Positions 8,061 through 17,653 of a stretch of 64,000 nucleotides of DNA are shown here, piece after piece; positions within the stretch are counted from its first letter, which is position 1; the number at the start of each line of letters is the position of its first letter. A program made the position numbers and the translations under genes. Under the pieces are notes generated by a model. The model worked only from the letters and a program-made list of their open reading frames with translations. It made no database searches and was not told the origin of the DNA. The stretch lies in NCBI RefSeq assembly GCF_026421305.1, contig NZ_JAPJBQ010000002.1, positions 806,001 to 870,000 on the forward strand. The letters run 5' to 3'. Source of the stretch: Dyella silvae (GTDB lineage: Bacteria > Pseudomonadota > Gammaproteobacteria > Xanthomonadales > Rhodanobacteraceae).

Positions 8061-9164
8061 TTACTGACCGCGCATGCGGCCAGCAAAGCGCGGACCGTGG
8101 TCACCCATGGTCGGCAGCTTGATCTTGCCGATGGCCTCGATGCGCTCTTCGGCCAGACGATCGGCCGCCTTGTAGGTCGGCACGCCATCGTTCTTGGAGA
8201 TTTCGAAGATGCGGCCCAGGTTGTAGTAGATCGTGCGCATCATGCGCATGGCGCGCTCGCGGTTGTAGCCGTCGATTTCCAGCGACACGTTCATCACGCC
8301 GCCTGCGTTCACCGCGTAGTCCGGCGCGTACAGCACGCCGCGGCGCTGCAGCTCGTCGCCGATGGCGTCGGTGGCCAGCTGGTTGTTGGCGGCGCCGCAG
8401 ATGATCTTCGCCTTGATGCGGTCGATGGTCTGCTCGTTGAGCGTGCCACCCAGCGCGCACGGCGAGTACACGTCGGCGTCGACGTCGTAGATCTCGTCCA
8501 GGCCCACGGCTTCGCAGCCCAGCTCGTCCACGCAGCGCTGCACGGCATCCTTGTTGATGTCGGTGACGAACACCTTGGCGCCCTGCTCACGCAGCAGCTT
8601 GATGAACTCGCTGCCCACGTGGCCGCAGCCCTGCACGGCGTAGCTGTACTTGCCCACGTCTTCGTTGCCGTGCTTGACCTGCAGCGCGGCCATCAGGCCC
8701 TGCAGGGTGCCGAATGCGGTGAACGGCGACGGGTCGCCCGAGCCACCGTGCACCTGGTGCACGCCGGTCACGTATTCGGTTTCACGGAACACGTATTCCA
8801 TGTCGTTGACGTCGATGCCGACGTCTTCAGCCGTGATGTAGCGACCGTTGAGCGAGTTGACGAAGCGGCCGAACGCGCGGAACAGCGCCTCGGACTTGTC
8901 CTTGCTCGGATCGCCGATGATCACCGCCTTGCCGCCGCCCAGGTTCAGGCCGGCCACGGCGTTCTTGTAGGTCATGCCGCGGGACAGACGCAGCACGTCG
9001 TTCACCGCGTCCTGCTCGCTCTTGTACGGCCACATGCGCAGGCCGCCGAGCGCAGGGCCCAGCACCGTGTTGTGGATCGCGATGATGGCCTTGAGGCCAG
9101 CGTCCTTGTTGTGGCAGAAGACGACTTCTTCGTGACCCGTTTTGGCGATGGTTTCGAAAATCAT
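8061..9164 (-). CDS. Leucine dehydrogenase (Glu/Leu/Phe/Val dehydrogenase family)
   Basis: A 367-residue protein, the usual length of leucine dehydrogenase and shorter than glutamate dehydrogenase. The motif GPALGGLRMWPY, the substrate-binding lysine in GMTYKNAV (Lys67) and the catalytic Lys79 in GLNLGGGKAVI are typical. A Rossmann NAD-binding segment follows (VQGCGHVGSEF). It catalyses reversible NAD-dependent deamination of branched-chain amino acids to 2-oxo acids, either for catabolism or for making branched-chain fatty acid precursors, which are abundant in Xanthomonadales. The start ATG at 9164 has GGAG about 10 nt upstream; the open frame extending to 9362 is rejected. The gene is flanked by terminator-like hairpins on both sides, so it is probably monocistronic. 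Confidence 0.93.
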   Translation of the reverse strand: MIFETIAKTGHEEVVFCHNKDAGLKAIIAIHNTVLGPALGGLRMWPYKSEQDAVNDVLRLSRGMTYKNAVAGLNLGGGKAVIIGDPSKDKSEALFRAFGRFVNSLNGRYITAEDVGIDVNDMEYVFRETEYVTGVHQVHGGSGDPSPFTAFGTLQGLMAALQVKHGNEDVGKYSYAVQGCGHVGSEFIKLLREQGAKVFVTDINKDAVQRCVDELGCEAVGLDEIYDVDADVYSPCALGGTLNEQTIDRIKAKIICGAANNQLATDAIGDELQRRGVLYAPDYAVNAGGVMNVSLEIDGYNRERAMRMMRTIYYNLGRIFEISKNDGVPTYKAADRLAEERIEAIGKIKLPTMGDHGPRFAGRMRGQ

Positions 9165-9281
9165 TGGAACGGAGACTCCACGTTTGGCGGTGCCGTTGGG
9201 GACGGGCATCCGCAGGATGGAGGCGGGGTTCGATCCAGTGCGGCCCCGCCAGGGCGTACTAACTAAAGCCTTAAAGTCAAA

Positions 9282-9302
9282 GCCCCGACGAGTGGTCGGG
9301 GC
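9282..9302 (-). terminator. GC-rich hairpin between permease and leucine dehydrogenase genes
   Basis: GCCCCGAC and GTCGGGGC pair as a perfect 8-bp stem with a 5-nt loop. On the minus strand it is followed by TTTGACTTT, so it may end transcription of the amino-acid permease gene. Weaker outer complementarity (GTACTAAC near 9256 against GTTTAGTAC near 9321) extends the fold. The remainder of the 225-bp gap should contain the dehydrogenase promoter. Confidence 0.55.
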
Positions 9303-9389
9303 GGTGAATTTAGTTGGATAGTTTAGTACGTCCCCGGAATGGCGCTTGCTGCGTCGCCGCAAGTCGTTGACGTATGGAGGATTTGCCGG

Positions 9390-10796
9390 TCACGCCGGGG
9401 CGGCGAGCCGGCTGTTGCGCCGCCCGTAGGTCAGGTAGAGGGCGCAGCCCAGCAGCAGCCAGATGGTGAAACGCAGGTAGGTAATGGTGGGCAGGCCCCA
9501 GATCAGCCAGCAGGAAAAGCCCACCCCGATCAGCGGAACCAGCGGCACCAGCGGGGTGCGGAACGGGCGATGCAGCTCCGGCTGGCGCCAGCGCAGCACC
9601 GTCACCGCGCTGCAGATCACGATGAAGGCGCCCAGCACACCAATGTTCACCAGCTTGGCCAACTCATCCAGCGGAAACAGGCCGGCCGCCACCGTGGTGA
9701 CGGTACCCAGCAGCAGGGTGGAGCGGTGTGGCGTACGCCAGCGGGGGTGGATACCGGCGAACCACCCGGGCAGCAGGCCGTCGCGGCCCAGGCTGAAGCC
9801 GATGCGGGCCCCGGCCATCAGGTTGGCGAAGATCACGCTGGTGATGCCGCACACCGAGGCCAGCGAAATCACCACCATGGCCCACGGCAGGCCGATGCGT
9901 ATGAACGCGCCAGCCACCGGTGCGGCGTTATCCAGCGTGGTATAGGGCACGATACCGGTCAGCACCAGGCAGATGGCGATATAGAGCAGCATCGCGATGC
10001 CCAGTGACAGCAGCACCGCGCGGGGGAGGTCGCGCTGCGGGTTGCGGGATTCCTCCGCCGCGGTAGTCAGCATGTCGTAGCCAAACACGGCGAAGAACAC
10101 GACGGCGGCGCCAGTGACCACGCCATGCATGCCAAACGGCATGAACGGATGCCAGCGTTCCGGCTTCACGTAGGCGGCCCCGGCAATCACGATGAGCGCG
10201 GCGCCGGCGATCTTGATCGCGACGATCAGCGTATTGAACCGTGCGCCCCATTCCATCCGGACGGCGAGCAGGGCGGTGATGGCCAGCGAGATAAGGATGG
10301 CCGGCAGATTCACCACGCAGCCCGGCGCGCTGCCCCATGCACCTTGCGCCCACACGGGCAGCGGCAGCCCCGCGGCGTCCAGCAAGGCCTGCATATAGCC
10401 CGACCAGCCCACCGCGACCACGGCGGCGATCAGCGCGTATTCCAGCAACAGATCCCAGCCGATGATCCAGCCCGCAAACTCGCCCAGCACCGCATAACCG
10501 TAGGTGTACGCGCTGCCGGAAACGGGAATCAGCCCGGCGAACTCGGCATAGCACAGCGCGGCGGCGGCGCTGGCGATGCCCGCGATGATGAAGGACAGCA
10601 GCACGGCGGGGCCGGCCTGAGTAGCGGCCACCGTACCGGTGAGCACGAAGATGCCTACGCCGATGATGCCGCCAAGGCCGATGGCGGTGAGCTGCCAGAG
10701 CCCCAGCACGCGCCGCAGGCCGCTGCCGCCCTTGGCCGCTTCGCTCTGCAAGGCCTCCACCGGCTTTCGCCGCAGCATGTCGTTGATCAGACTCAT
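9390..10796 (-). CDS. APC-superfamily amino-acid permease
   Basis: A 468-residue inner-membrane transporter with about 12-14 hydrophobic segments. The first unwound helix shows IGLGGIIGVGIFVLTG, the substrate-binding GxG(I/V)xxxG motif of APC transporters. Other family features are GSAYTYGYAVLGEFAGWIIG in helix 3 and FGYDMLTTAAEESRNPQRD. Overall it resembles the cationic amino acid transporter/YfnA group, but the exact substrate cannot be read from sequence. The start ATG has GGAGAAACCG directly upstream. Its position upstream of peptidase and hydroxyproline genes on the same strand suggests uptake or exchange of amino acids released from peptides; that link is inferred. Confidence 0.88.
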   Translation of the reverse strand: MSLINDMLRRKPVEALQSEAAKGGSGLRRVLGLWQLTAIGLGGIIGVGIFVLTGTVAATQAGPAVLLSFIIAGIASAAAALCYAEFAGLIPVSGSAYTYGYAVLGEFAGWIIGWDLLLEYALIAAVVAVGWSGYMQALLDAAGLPLPVWAQGAWGSAPGCVVNLPAILISLAITALLAVRMEWGARFNTLIVAIKIAGAALIVIAGAAYVKPERWHPFMPFGMHGVVTGAAVVFFAVFGYDMLTTAAEESRNPQRDLPRAVLLSLGIAMLLYIAICLVLTGIVPYTTLDNAAPVAGAFIRIGLPWAMVVISLASVCGITSVIFANLMAGARIGFSLGRDGLLPGWFAGIHPRWRTPHRSTLLLGTVTTVAAGLFPLDELAKLVNIGVLGAFIVICSAVTVLRWRQPELHRPFRTPLVPLVPLIGVGFSCWLIWGLPTITYLRFTIWLLLGCALYLTYGRRNSRLAAPA

Positions 10797-10861
10797 CGGT
10801 TTCTCCCCCTCGTGCAGCGTGTCATTTCATGGTGTTGTCCGCGTCCCGGCGGATGAGTGCA

Positions 10862-12613
10862 TCACTCCTTGGCGTAGGGCGATTTGCCGCCGTCCGCAAT
10901 GAACTTGTCCACCTGCTGCTGCAGCACCGGTAGCGGCACGGAGCCAAGCGACAATACGGTGTCGTGGAAGGCGCGCAGATCGAAACGTTCGCCCAGCGCT
11001 TTCTCGGCTTTCGCGCGTGCATCGACGATGGCCAGTTCGCCCAGGTAGTAGGACAGCGCCTGTCCCGGCCAGGCGATATAGCGATCCACTTCCGTCTCGA
11101 TTTCGTGCTCGCTCAGCGCGGTGTTGTCGCGCATAAAGGCTTGCGCCTGCTCGCGCGTCCAACCCTGGTGATGAAGGCCGGTATCCACCACCAGACGGCA
11201 CGCACGCCACATCTGGTAGCTGAGGTAGCCGAAGCGGTCGTACGGCGTGTCGTACATGTCCATGTCCACGCCCAGCCGCTCGGCGTACAAAGCCCAACCC
11301 TCACCGTAGGCCGAGATATAGGTGTAGCGGCGGAAATCGGGCAGCCCTTCATGTTCGGCGGCCAGTGGCATCTGCATGGCATGGCCGGGTGCGGACTCAT
11401 GCAGAGTCAAGGCTGTCAGCGAATACAGCGGGCGCGATGGTAGGTCGTAGGTATTGACCAGATAGATGCCAGGGCCGCCGCGGCCACCGGTATAGAAGGG
11501 CGCCAGATCCGCCGGTACTGGTTCGATGGCAAAGCGTTGGCGCGGCAGGCGGCCGATATAGTTGCCGATCTTGCCGTCGACGCGCTTGGCGATCCACGCC
11601 GCGTCCTTCAACAGTTCATCCGGCGTCTTGGGGTAGAACTTCGGATCGGTACGCAAGTAGTGCAGAAATTCAGGGAAGCTGCCCTTGAAGCCGCTGTCGT
11701 GAATGGCCGCATCCATCTCCTTGCGAATGCGTGCCACTTCCTTGAGACCCAGCTGGTGGATGGCGTCTGGCGTCATGTCCAGCGTGGTGAATTCGCGAAT
11801 TTGCGATTGATAGAACGCCTTGCCTTGGGGCATGGCTTCCGCCGCCAGCGTGCTGCGCGCCTGCGGCATATAGGTGTTGCGCATGAAGTCCAGCAGCTTC
11901 GCGTAGGCAGGCATCACTGAGTGCTGAATGGCGTCGCGTCCCTGCTCACGCAACTGCGCCTGCACGCTCGCAGGGATGGTGGCAGGCATCTTGCGGAACG
12001 GCGTGTAGAACAGATTGTCGTCGCCTTTGGCGTTCACCACGTCGGCGATGGATTGATCGCGCCCGGTCAATGTCACGCGCGGTACGCTGAAGCCACGAGC
12101 TAGTCCCGCGCGCATGTTTGCGGTCTGTTCGTCGAAGTAGCGTGGCATGTCCTGCAGCTGGAGGATGTAGTGGCGGTAATCCTCTGCCGTGCGCAGCGTC
12201 CGGCGTGCGGTGAAGCCGAGATTGGTCCAGAACGCCGTGTCGCTGTTGAAGGGCATTTCCCAGGTGTGGAACTGTTGATCGGCCAACAACGTCTGGATCT
12301 GATGGCGATAGACCGCGTAGTTCACCGGATCGTCGCCGCGCAACTGACGGGGCGAGATCGCGTCGAGCTGCTTGAGTACATCAGCCCAGTAGCGCTCGCG
12401 CAGGGCCTGGGTGTCCGCATCAACCTTGGGCAGGTGATCGGCTAATGCCTGGTCGTGGCTGTCCTCATCATCCTCGCCCTTGAACTGCGCTTGCCGCCAT
12501 GCCCATTCCTTGGTGTAGATCGCGTGGAAGCGGGTGGTGGCGTCGTCTTCTGCGTGTGCCGGCAAAGCCGCGAGGCAGAGCGTGCAGGCGAGGGCGAGGA
12601 AGAGTGGCTTCAT
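10862..12613 (-). CDS. Exported DUF885 family protein (predicted metallopeptidase)
   Basis: A 583-residue protein with a clear signal peptide (MKPLFLALACTLCLAALPAHA), so it should be periplasmic or secreted. The DUF885 core is recognised by LTLHESAPGHAMQMPLA: the HExxPGH signature (His405, Glu406, His411) resembles a zinc-peptidase HExxH site with a two-residue insertion. WALYAERLGVDMDMYDTPYDRFGYL follows as the second conserved block and AWPGQALSYYLGE as the third. DUF885 members are annotated as dipeptidyl carboxypeptidase-like. Its neighbours, an M24 peptidase and hydroxyproline catabolism, make hydrolysis of proline- or hydroxyproline-rich peptides plausible. Confidence 0.85.
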   Translation of the reverse strand: MKPLFLALACTLCLAALPAHAEDDATTRFHAIYTKEWAWRQAQFKGEDDEDSHDQALADHLPKVDADTQALRERYWADVLKQLDAISPRQLRGDDPVNYAVYRHQIQTLLADQQFHTWEMPFNSDTAFWTNLGFTARRTLRTAEDYRHYILQLQDMPRYFDEQTANMRAGLARGFSVPRVTLTGRDQSIADVVNAKGDDNLFYTPFRKMPATIPASVQAQLREQGRDAIQHSVMPAYAKLLDFMRNTYMPQARSTLAAEAMPQGKAFYQSQIREFTTLDMTPDAIHQLGLKEVARIRKEMDAAIHDSGFKGSFPEFLHYLRTDPKFYPKTPDELLKDAAWIAKRVDGKIGNYIGRLPRQRFAIEPVPADLAPFYTGGRGGPGIYLVNTYDLPSRPLYSLTALTLHESAPGHAMQMPLAAEHEGLPDFRRYTYISAYGEGWALYAERLGVDMDMYDTPYDRFGYLSYQMWRACRLVVDTGLHHQGWTREQAQAFMRDNTALSEHEIETEVDRYIAWPGQALSYYLGELAIVDARAKAEKALGERFDLRAFHDTVLSLGSVPLPVLQQQVDKFIADGGKSPYAKE

Positions 12614-12653
12614 GCAGTTGTCCCGGGTGCGCTCTCACAGAAAGAAAGCAAAG

Positions 12654-13862
12654 TCATGCGAAGGGTCGATCGATCGCCGGCGAGGGTGGGGTGAACCACG
12701 CGGCGCCTTCTTCGGTCACGTAGAAGTGGTCTTCCAGCCGCACGCCAAAACGATCCGGCACCACGATCATCGGTTCGTTGCTGGCGCACATGCCGGGCGC
12801 CAGCGCGGTCTGGTCGCCGCGCACGAGATAAGGCGTTTCGTGGATGCTCATGCCACAGCCGTGACCCGTGCGATGCGGGATGCCGGGCAGGCGATAGTCG
12901 GGGCCAAGGCCTGCCTTTTCCACCACGGCGCGCGCGGCGCTATCCACCGACTCACAGGTCACACCCGGTCGAACAGCATCGAAGGCGGCTTGTTGCGCTG
13001 CCTGTTCCAGCTCCCAGATTCGCGCCTGCTCGGCGGTGGGGTTGCCGTAGATGTAAGTGCGGGTGATGTCGGAGTGGTAACCCTGCACGGTGCAGCCGGT
13101 ATCGATCAGCACCAGCTCGTCCTGCGCGAGATACTGCTCACCGGGTACGCCGTGCGGGTAGGCGGTGACCTGGCCGAACTGCACGATGCAGAAGGTGGAG
13201 CCGTTGTCCGCGCCCATGGTGCGATGCGCCTCATCGATAAATCGCACCAGTTCGCTACGGCTGATGCCCTCGCGCATGAGACCGGCCGCAAGTCGATGCA
13301 CCTGCAGCGTCATCGCGGTGGCCTGCTTCATCAGCGCCAGTTCGGCGGGTGATTTGCAGATACGGCAACCATCGACGATGGCGCTGGCATCCATCAGGGG
13401 TTTGCCGCCCAGCACCGCGCGCAGGCGTTCGGCGACGACAAACGGTGCCGCAGGATCCAGCGCGAGATTGCCGGCGCCACGCTCACGCAGCGCATCGGCG
13501 ACCAGCTGCTGCGGATCTTCGTGCTCTTCCCACAGGCGCACGTCCGCGGGAACCAGCAATACGCGTTCCAGCGAGCCGGCTTCGAAGGCCGGACAGATGA
13601 CGATCGGTGCGCCACGCTGCGTGATCAGCAGAGCTACCAGACGCTCGCTGGCACCCCACGGCACACCGCTGAAATAGCGCAGCGACGTGCCCGCCGTGAT
13701 CAGCACTGCATCGGCACCGAGGTTGCGCAGCAGGGAACGGGCGCGCTCCAGTCGCTGCTGATACTCGCCTGCACCGATCGGGCGTGCGGGAGTCGACCAT
13801 GGCGCGAGGGAAGCACGTGCCTGGGCGAGGTCCAGTCCGCCAATCTGTCCGTTCAAACTCAT
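12654..13862 (-). CDS. M24 family metallopeptidase (Xaa-Pro dipeptidase-like)
   Basis: A 402-residue protein with a creatinase/prolidase N-terminal domain (about residues 1-165) and a pita-bread catalytic domain. Metal-binding residues are visible in LVLIDTGCTVQGYHSDITR (two Asp), PHRTGHGCGMSIHE (His), CASNEPMIV (Glu) and GVRLEDHFYVTEEG (Glu). It should hydrolyse Xaa-Pro or Xaa-hydroxyproline dipeptides in the cytoplasm; no signal peptide is present. The ATG at 13862 overlaps the aldehyde dehydrogenase stop by 4 bp, so it is the downstream end of the hydroxyproline operon. The open frame continues upstream to 14168 but that is a shadow. Some M24 relatives hydrolyse other amides, so substrate is inferred from context. 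Confidence 0.88.
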   Translation of the reverse strand: MSLNGQIGGLDLAQARASLAPWSTPARPIGAGEYQQRLERARSLLRNLGADAVLITAGTSLRYFSGVPWGASERLVALLITQRGAPIVICPAFEAGSLERVLLVPADVRLWEEHEDPQQLVADALRERGAGNLALDPAAPFVVAERLRAVLGGKPLMDASAIVDGCRICKSPAELALMKQATAMTLQVHRLAAGLMREGISRSELVRFIDEAHRTMGADNGSTFCIVQFGQVTAYPHGVPGEQYLAQDELVLIDTGCTVQGYHSDITRTYIYGNPTAEQARIWELEQAAQQAAFDAVRPGVTCESVDSAARAVVEKAGLGPDYRLPGIPHRTGHGCGMSIHETPYLVRGDQTALAPGMCASNEPMIVVPDRFGVRLEDHFYVTEEGAAWFTPPSPAIDRPFA

Positions 13863-15457
13863 CCGCGTTGCGCTCCGAGATCGATATCGTCGATACACCA
13901 GACACCATCTATGCAGCGTGCCACGCCGCCGGGGTTGCGGTCGCGCAATTCCGCCGGCAGCTGATGTTCCGGTACGTTGTCGTAGCAGTGCAGGGCGGTG
14001 AAACGTTGCATGGCCGCCGGCATGCCCACCGCAGTAAAGCCCGGATGGCTGGTGCTTGGATAGGGACCGCCGTGATTCATGGCCGGACTCACCGCCACGC
14101 CAGTGGGCATGCGATTGCCGATCAGACGTCCGACGCGTGAGCGCAAGGCGGAGGCGACCTTTGACCACGCATCGTCATCGCTGCCATCAGCTGCGGTATA
14201 GAGCGTGCCGGTGAGATTGCCTTCGAACGCTGCGGCTACGGCAACCATCTGCGCCACATCATCCGCTCGCACCAACAGGCTGACCGGACCAAACGCTTCG
14301 GTTTGCAGTGCGTTCGGCTGACTCAGGAACTGCGATGCATCGACGCTGAGCAAGGTCGGCGCATGACGATAGCCGGGCGCACCGGCATCGCCACCCGCCA
14401 ACAATGCGGCACCCGCGGAACGCAACGTGGCAACACCATGCTGCAAATGGTCAAGCACACCCCGCGAGAACAGTACGCCGGGTGCCGCGCCCGCGAAATG
14501 CGCGGTTGCCGCTTCAACGAACGCATCGCCAGCGGCATCACGCGGAACGATCACCACGCCGGGGTTGGTGCAGAACTGGCCGCTGCCCATCGTGCAGGAT
14601 GCGAAGAACTCCTGTGCCAACGCCGCGCCACGCTCCGCCAGCGCGCCTGGCAGCAGAAACACCGGATTGACGCTGGACAGTTCCATATAAGCCGGAATAC
14701 CAGCGGCATCGGCGGCGGCCTTCAGGGCGAGGCCGCCAGCGCGGCTGCCGGTGAAGCCGATCGCGCCCAGGCGTGCGTCACCCGCCAGTCGGGCACCGAT
14801 GGCATGGTCGAAGTGATAGAGCATTTGCACGGAAGCCGGTGGAAGCCCGGCTTGTTGCAAGGCCGTCAGCGCCAGTTGAGCCAGCCGCTCGCTGGTGGCG
14901 GGATGCGAAGGGTGAGCTTTCGCAATCACCGGATTGCGCGCAGCGATCGCCGACGCGAAGTCGCTGCCCGCGATGGCGTTGAAGGCGAAGGGGAAGTTGT
15001 TAGGCCCAAACACCAGCACCGGCTTGGACAAAGGAGCGCGATGCGCGCGCAGATTCGCAGCCGTGTCGATCACCGGTTGCGTCCACGCGTAGCTGCGCAC
15101 GGCCTTGGCGGCCAAGCGCAGCTGGTTGGTGGTGCGTGGCAATTCCACCGCCGAAAGACGCGGTTGCTTGGGCAGCGCGGTCTCGGCGTTGGCCAGCGCT
15201 ACCAGCGTTTCCGCGTCCGCTTCAATGGCGGCGGCATAGGCCTCCAGAAAAGCGGCGATGCGTTCGGGAGGTGTGTCCGCCAAGGCAGCGGCAGCCGCTG
15301 TTGCGGCAGCGAGCGCGGCCTCCACATCGGCCTCGCCGCAGATGGGAAACGCGGGGCCGATCGGTTCGCCGGTGGTGGGGTCTTCCGCGCGGAACTCGCC
15401 CACCGGCTGCCGCGCCGCGCGCCACTCGCCGTTGATCAACAGAGGCTGCGTGGCCAT
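13859..15457 (-). CDS. NADP-type aldehyde dehydrogenase (2,5-dioxovalerate dehydrogenase-like)
   Basis: A 532-residue aldehyde dehydrogenase with the N-terminal LLINGEWRAAR segment, FGPNNFPFAFN coenzyme-binding stretch, GFTGSRAGG loop and a catalytic cysteine in MGSGQFCTNPG (Cys296). The atypically long C-terminal region and SGQFCTNPG sequence match the ketoglutarate semialdehyde dehydrogenases. In the bacterial trans-4-hydroxyproline pathway this enzyme oxidises 2,5-dioxopentanoate to 2-oxoglutarate, the last step into the TCA cycle. It starts 2 bp after the stop of the DHDPS-family gene and overlaps the M24 gene, so it sits inside a coupled operon. Confidence 0.9.
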   Translation of the reverse strand: MATQPLLINGEWRAARQPVGEFRAEDPTTGEPIGPAFPICGEADVEAALAAATAAAAALADTPPERIAAFLEAYAAAIEADAETLVALANAETALPKQPRLSAVELPRTTNQLRLAAKAVRSYAWTQPVIDTAANLRAHRAPLSKPVLVFGPNNFPFAFNAIAGSDFASAIAARNPVIAKAHPSHPATSERLAQLALTALQQAGLPPASVQMLYHFDHAIGARLAGDARLGAIGFTGSRAGGLALKAAADAAGIPAYMELSSVNPVFLLPGALAERGAALAQEFFASCTMGSGQFCTNPGVVIVPRDAAGDAFVEAATAHFAGAAPGVLFSRGVLDHLQHGVATLRSAGAALLAGGDAGAPGYRHAPTLLSVDASQFLSQPNALQTEAFGPVSLLVRADDVAQMVAVAAAFEGNLTGTLYTAADGSDDDAWSKVASALRSRVGRLIGNRMPTGVAVSPAMNHGGPYPSTSHPGFTAVGMPAAMQRFTALHCYDNVPEHQLPAELRDRNPGGVARCIDGVWCIDDIDLGAQRG

Positions 15458-15458
15458 G

Positions 15459-16364
15459 TCAGATCACCGGCGCGTTGGCGATGGCGTGATCGATCACGCG
15501 CATGGCGGCCTCACGCTCGGTGCCCGTGATGAGCAAACGCGGTGCGCGCACACGTTCGCTGCCCAGACCCACCTTTTCCTGCACCAGTTTGATCAGCTGG
15601 ACGAACTTGGGCACGGTGTCGAGACGAAGCAGCGGCAGGAACCACGCGTACAGTTCGGCGGCGGCATCCGCACCACCATCGCGTGCCAGCTCGAACAGCT
15701 TCACCGACTCCTTGGGGTACGCGTTGACCAGTCCGGCGATCCAGCCGCGTGCACCCATGGCCACGCCTTCGACGATGGCATCGTCCATGCCCACCAGTAG
15801 TTCCAGGCGGTTGCCGAGCAGTGAACGCAACGCGGCAAAGCGGCGCACGTCGCCGGAGGATTCCTTCACCGCCTGCACGTTCGGGAATTCATGCGCCAGC
15901 TCGGCAATCTGCTCGGGCGAGAAGTCCGTCTTGTACGCAATGGGGTTGTTGTAAAGCATGCACGGCAGATCGGTCGCAGCGATCACCGCACGCAGATGCG
16001 CGCCCATCTCGCGCCAGTCGGTGGAATACACATACGGCGGCAGCACCATCAGGCCCGATGCGCCCAACGCCTTCGCCTCGCGCGCCAGGCGCACGGCCTC
16101 GTCGGTGGAAAGCGCTGCAATACCGGGAATCACCGGAGCGCGGCCTTCGAGCGCCTTCACCAAAGTGCGGATGATCGCGAGCTTCTCATCGAAACTCAGC
16201 GTGGCGGCCTCGCCCAGCGAGCCCAGCGGCACGATGCCTTTGCAACCGCTGTCGATCAGTGTGCGTGCATGCTGCGCGAGAAAGCTGTGGTCGACCTGGC
16301 CATCGGCAGTGAAGGGCGTGGTGATGGCGGGAATCACGCCGCGCCAGATGGATGCGTTACTCAT
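15459..16364 (-). CDS. DHDPS-family lyase/deaminase, probably 1-pyrroline-4-hydroxy-2-carboxylate deaminase
   Basis: A 301-residue (beta/alpha)8 protein of the dihydrodipicolinate synthase family. The Schiff-base lysine lies in NVQAVKESSGD (Lys167), the catalytic tyrosine in PCMLYNNPIAY, and the GxxGE-like strand reads VPLGSLGEAATLS. In hydroxyproline clusters this family member removes ammonia and water from the cyclic imino acid to give 2,5-dioxopentanoate. Gene order with the aldehyde dehydrogenase downstream and hydroxyproline dehydrogenase subunits upstream supports that role over lysine biosynthesis. It is 11 bp from the upstream FAD protein stop. Confidence 0.88.
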   Translation of the reverse strand: MSNASIWRGVIPAITTPFTADGQVDHSFLAQHARTLIDSGCKGIVPLGSLGEAATLSFDEKLAIIRTLVKALEGRAPVIPGIAALSTDEAVRLAREAKALGASGLMVLPPYVYSTDWREMGAHLRAVIAATDLPCMLYNNPIAYKTDFSPEQIAELAHEFPNVQAVKESSGDVRRFAALRSLLGNRLELLVGMDDAIVEGVAMGARGWIAGLVNAYPKESVKLFELARDGGADAAAELYAWFLPLLRLDTVPKFVQLIKLVQEKVGLGSERVRAPRLLITGTEREAAMRVIDHAIANAPVI

Positions 16365-16375
16365 GATCAGCTACC

Positions 16376-17653
16376 TCAATAATCGTCGGAAGAAGGAAAC
16401 GTCGTGAGACCGGCCAAGGTGGCCAGCCGGGTGGGAAAGACAGGCGGGCGCGCGCCGTTGCGCGGAAAGCGCCCAAGCTCCGCCAGTGCGGTACCGCAGA
16501 TGCGCCCCTGACAGGCGCCCATGCCGCAGCGTGTGACGAGCTTGGCGGAGCGTGCATCGCTGAAGCCGTCCAGTTCGCCGAGCGTGACGTCTTCGCAACG
16601 GCAGATCAGCGTTTGTGCGTTGGCCAGCGAGAGCAGGCGCGGGTCGAGCGCAAAGTGGTGCGAGAGCAGTGCGCCGAAGCGCCGCTCTTTGCCGCGCATT
16701 GGAAGTAGTGCGGTAGCGGCTTGCGTCTGTCCAGCCGCCATGTGTCCCGCGATCTCGCCTTCGATACGTGCTACGGCAAGACCACCGATGCCGCCCGCTT
16801 CGCCGGCGGCGTAGATACCGGAAACACTGGTTCTCAACAGCGCGTCCACCTGAACGCGCGGGTGCGCTCCCTGATGCACCAGCGCACAGCCGAGCAGTTG
16901 CGCCAGTTCGACGTTGGGCACCAACCCGTAACCCACGCCGAGCATGTCGCACTCGATACTCTGGCTGCCGCGTGGGCCTTCGATGTCCACTCGACTCAGG
17001 GTGTCATCGCCGGACGCACCGCGAATAAAACTGCCGAAGTGATACGGCACACCCGCCAGGCGTGTGCGCAGGCCCAACGCCTGCATCGCCTTGGCAGGCC
17101 AATGCACCAGCTGACGCGCAAACGCATGCACGCTGGCCGCGGCTGCCTGTTCGTAGATGCCAAGAACATGGGCACCGTGCGCGCGTAGCGTGGCGGCGGC
17201 GGCAAGCAGTAACGGTCCGCTGCCAGCAATGACGACGCGCTTGCCTGCGACAGGCCAGCCTTGTTTCGCCAGGGCCTGCAGGCCGCCAGCGCCGGTGACG
17301 CCCGGTAAAGTCCAGCCGGGGAAGGGCAGCAGCAATTCGCGTGCGCCCGTGGCAAGCACCAGCGCGTCGTAGCGCAACTCGCTGGCGCCACGTGGCATCT
17401 CAACGCGCAACGCGGAAGGCTCCACCGCCACCACGGTATGTTGCGAAAGCAGTTCTACCTGGCCCAGGCCGCTGATGGCGGCGCGTGCTTCGCGTGGGGC
17501 ATGGTGGCGCACGTCATGGCGCCACACTTGTCCACCGGGTTGCGCCTGCGCGTCGATCAGGCCGACGCGTGCGCCATGCGCGGCGGCAGTACGCGCGGCA
17601 GTCAAACCTGCGGGACCTGCACCCACCACGAGAATGTCATAGCGCTCAGTCAT
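16376..17653 (-). CDS. FAD/NAD(P)-binding oxidoreductase subunit with C-terminal iron-sulfur motif
   Basis: A 425-residue protein with an N-terminal FAD-binding GAGPAGLTAARTAAAHG and a second Rossmann motif (VIAGSGPLLLAAAATLR). Near the C-terminus a BFD-like cysteine set (LICRCEDVTLGEL, then TRCGMGACQGRICG) is likely to hold an iron-sulfur cluster. This matches the larger subunit of multi-subunit hydroxyproline/octopine-type dehydrogenases that oxidise D-hydroxyproline and pass electrons to the respiratory chain. It overlaps the small 2Fe-2S protein gene by 8 bp, and that protein is its obvious partner. Which of the flavoproteins in the operon binds the substrate is inferred. Confidence 0.87.
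   Translation of the reverse strand: MTERYDILVVGAGPAGLTAARTAAAHGARVGLIDAQAQPGGQVWRHDVRHHAPREARAAISGLGQVELLSQHTVVAVEPSALRVEMPRGASELRYDALVLATGARELLLPFPGWTLPGVTGAGGLQALAKQGWPVAGKRVVIAGSGPLLLAAAATLRAHGAHVLGIYEQAAAASVHAFARQLVHWPAKAMQALGLRTRLAGVPYHFGSFIRGASGDDTLSRVDIEGPRGSQSIECDMLGVGYGLVPNVELAQLLGCALVHQGAHPRVQVDALLRTSVSGIYAAGEAGGIGGLAVARIEGEIAGHMAAGQTQAATALLPMRGKERRFGALLSHHFALDPRLLSLANAQTLICRCEDVTLGELDGFSDARSAKLVTRCGMGACQGRICGTALAELGRFPRNGARPPVFPTRLATLAGLTTFPSSDDY

Noticed and set aside
8097-9266. Long plus-strand frame across the leucine dehydrogenase gene
   Set aside because: Low-complexity His/Val/Ala-rich translation typical of an antisense shadow; the sense gene is well conserved.
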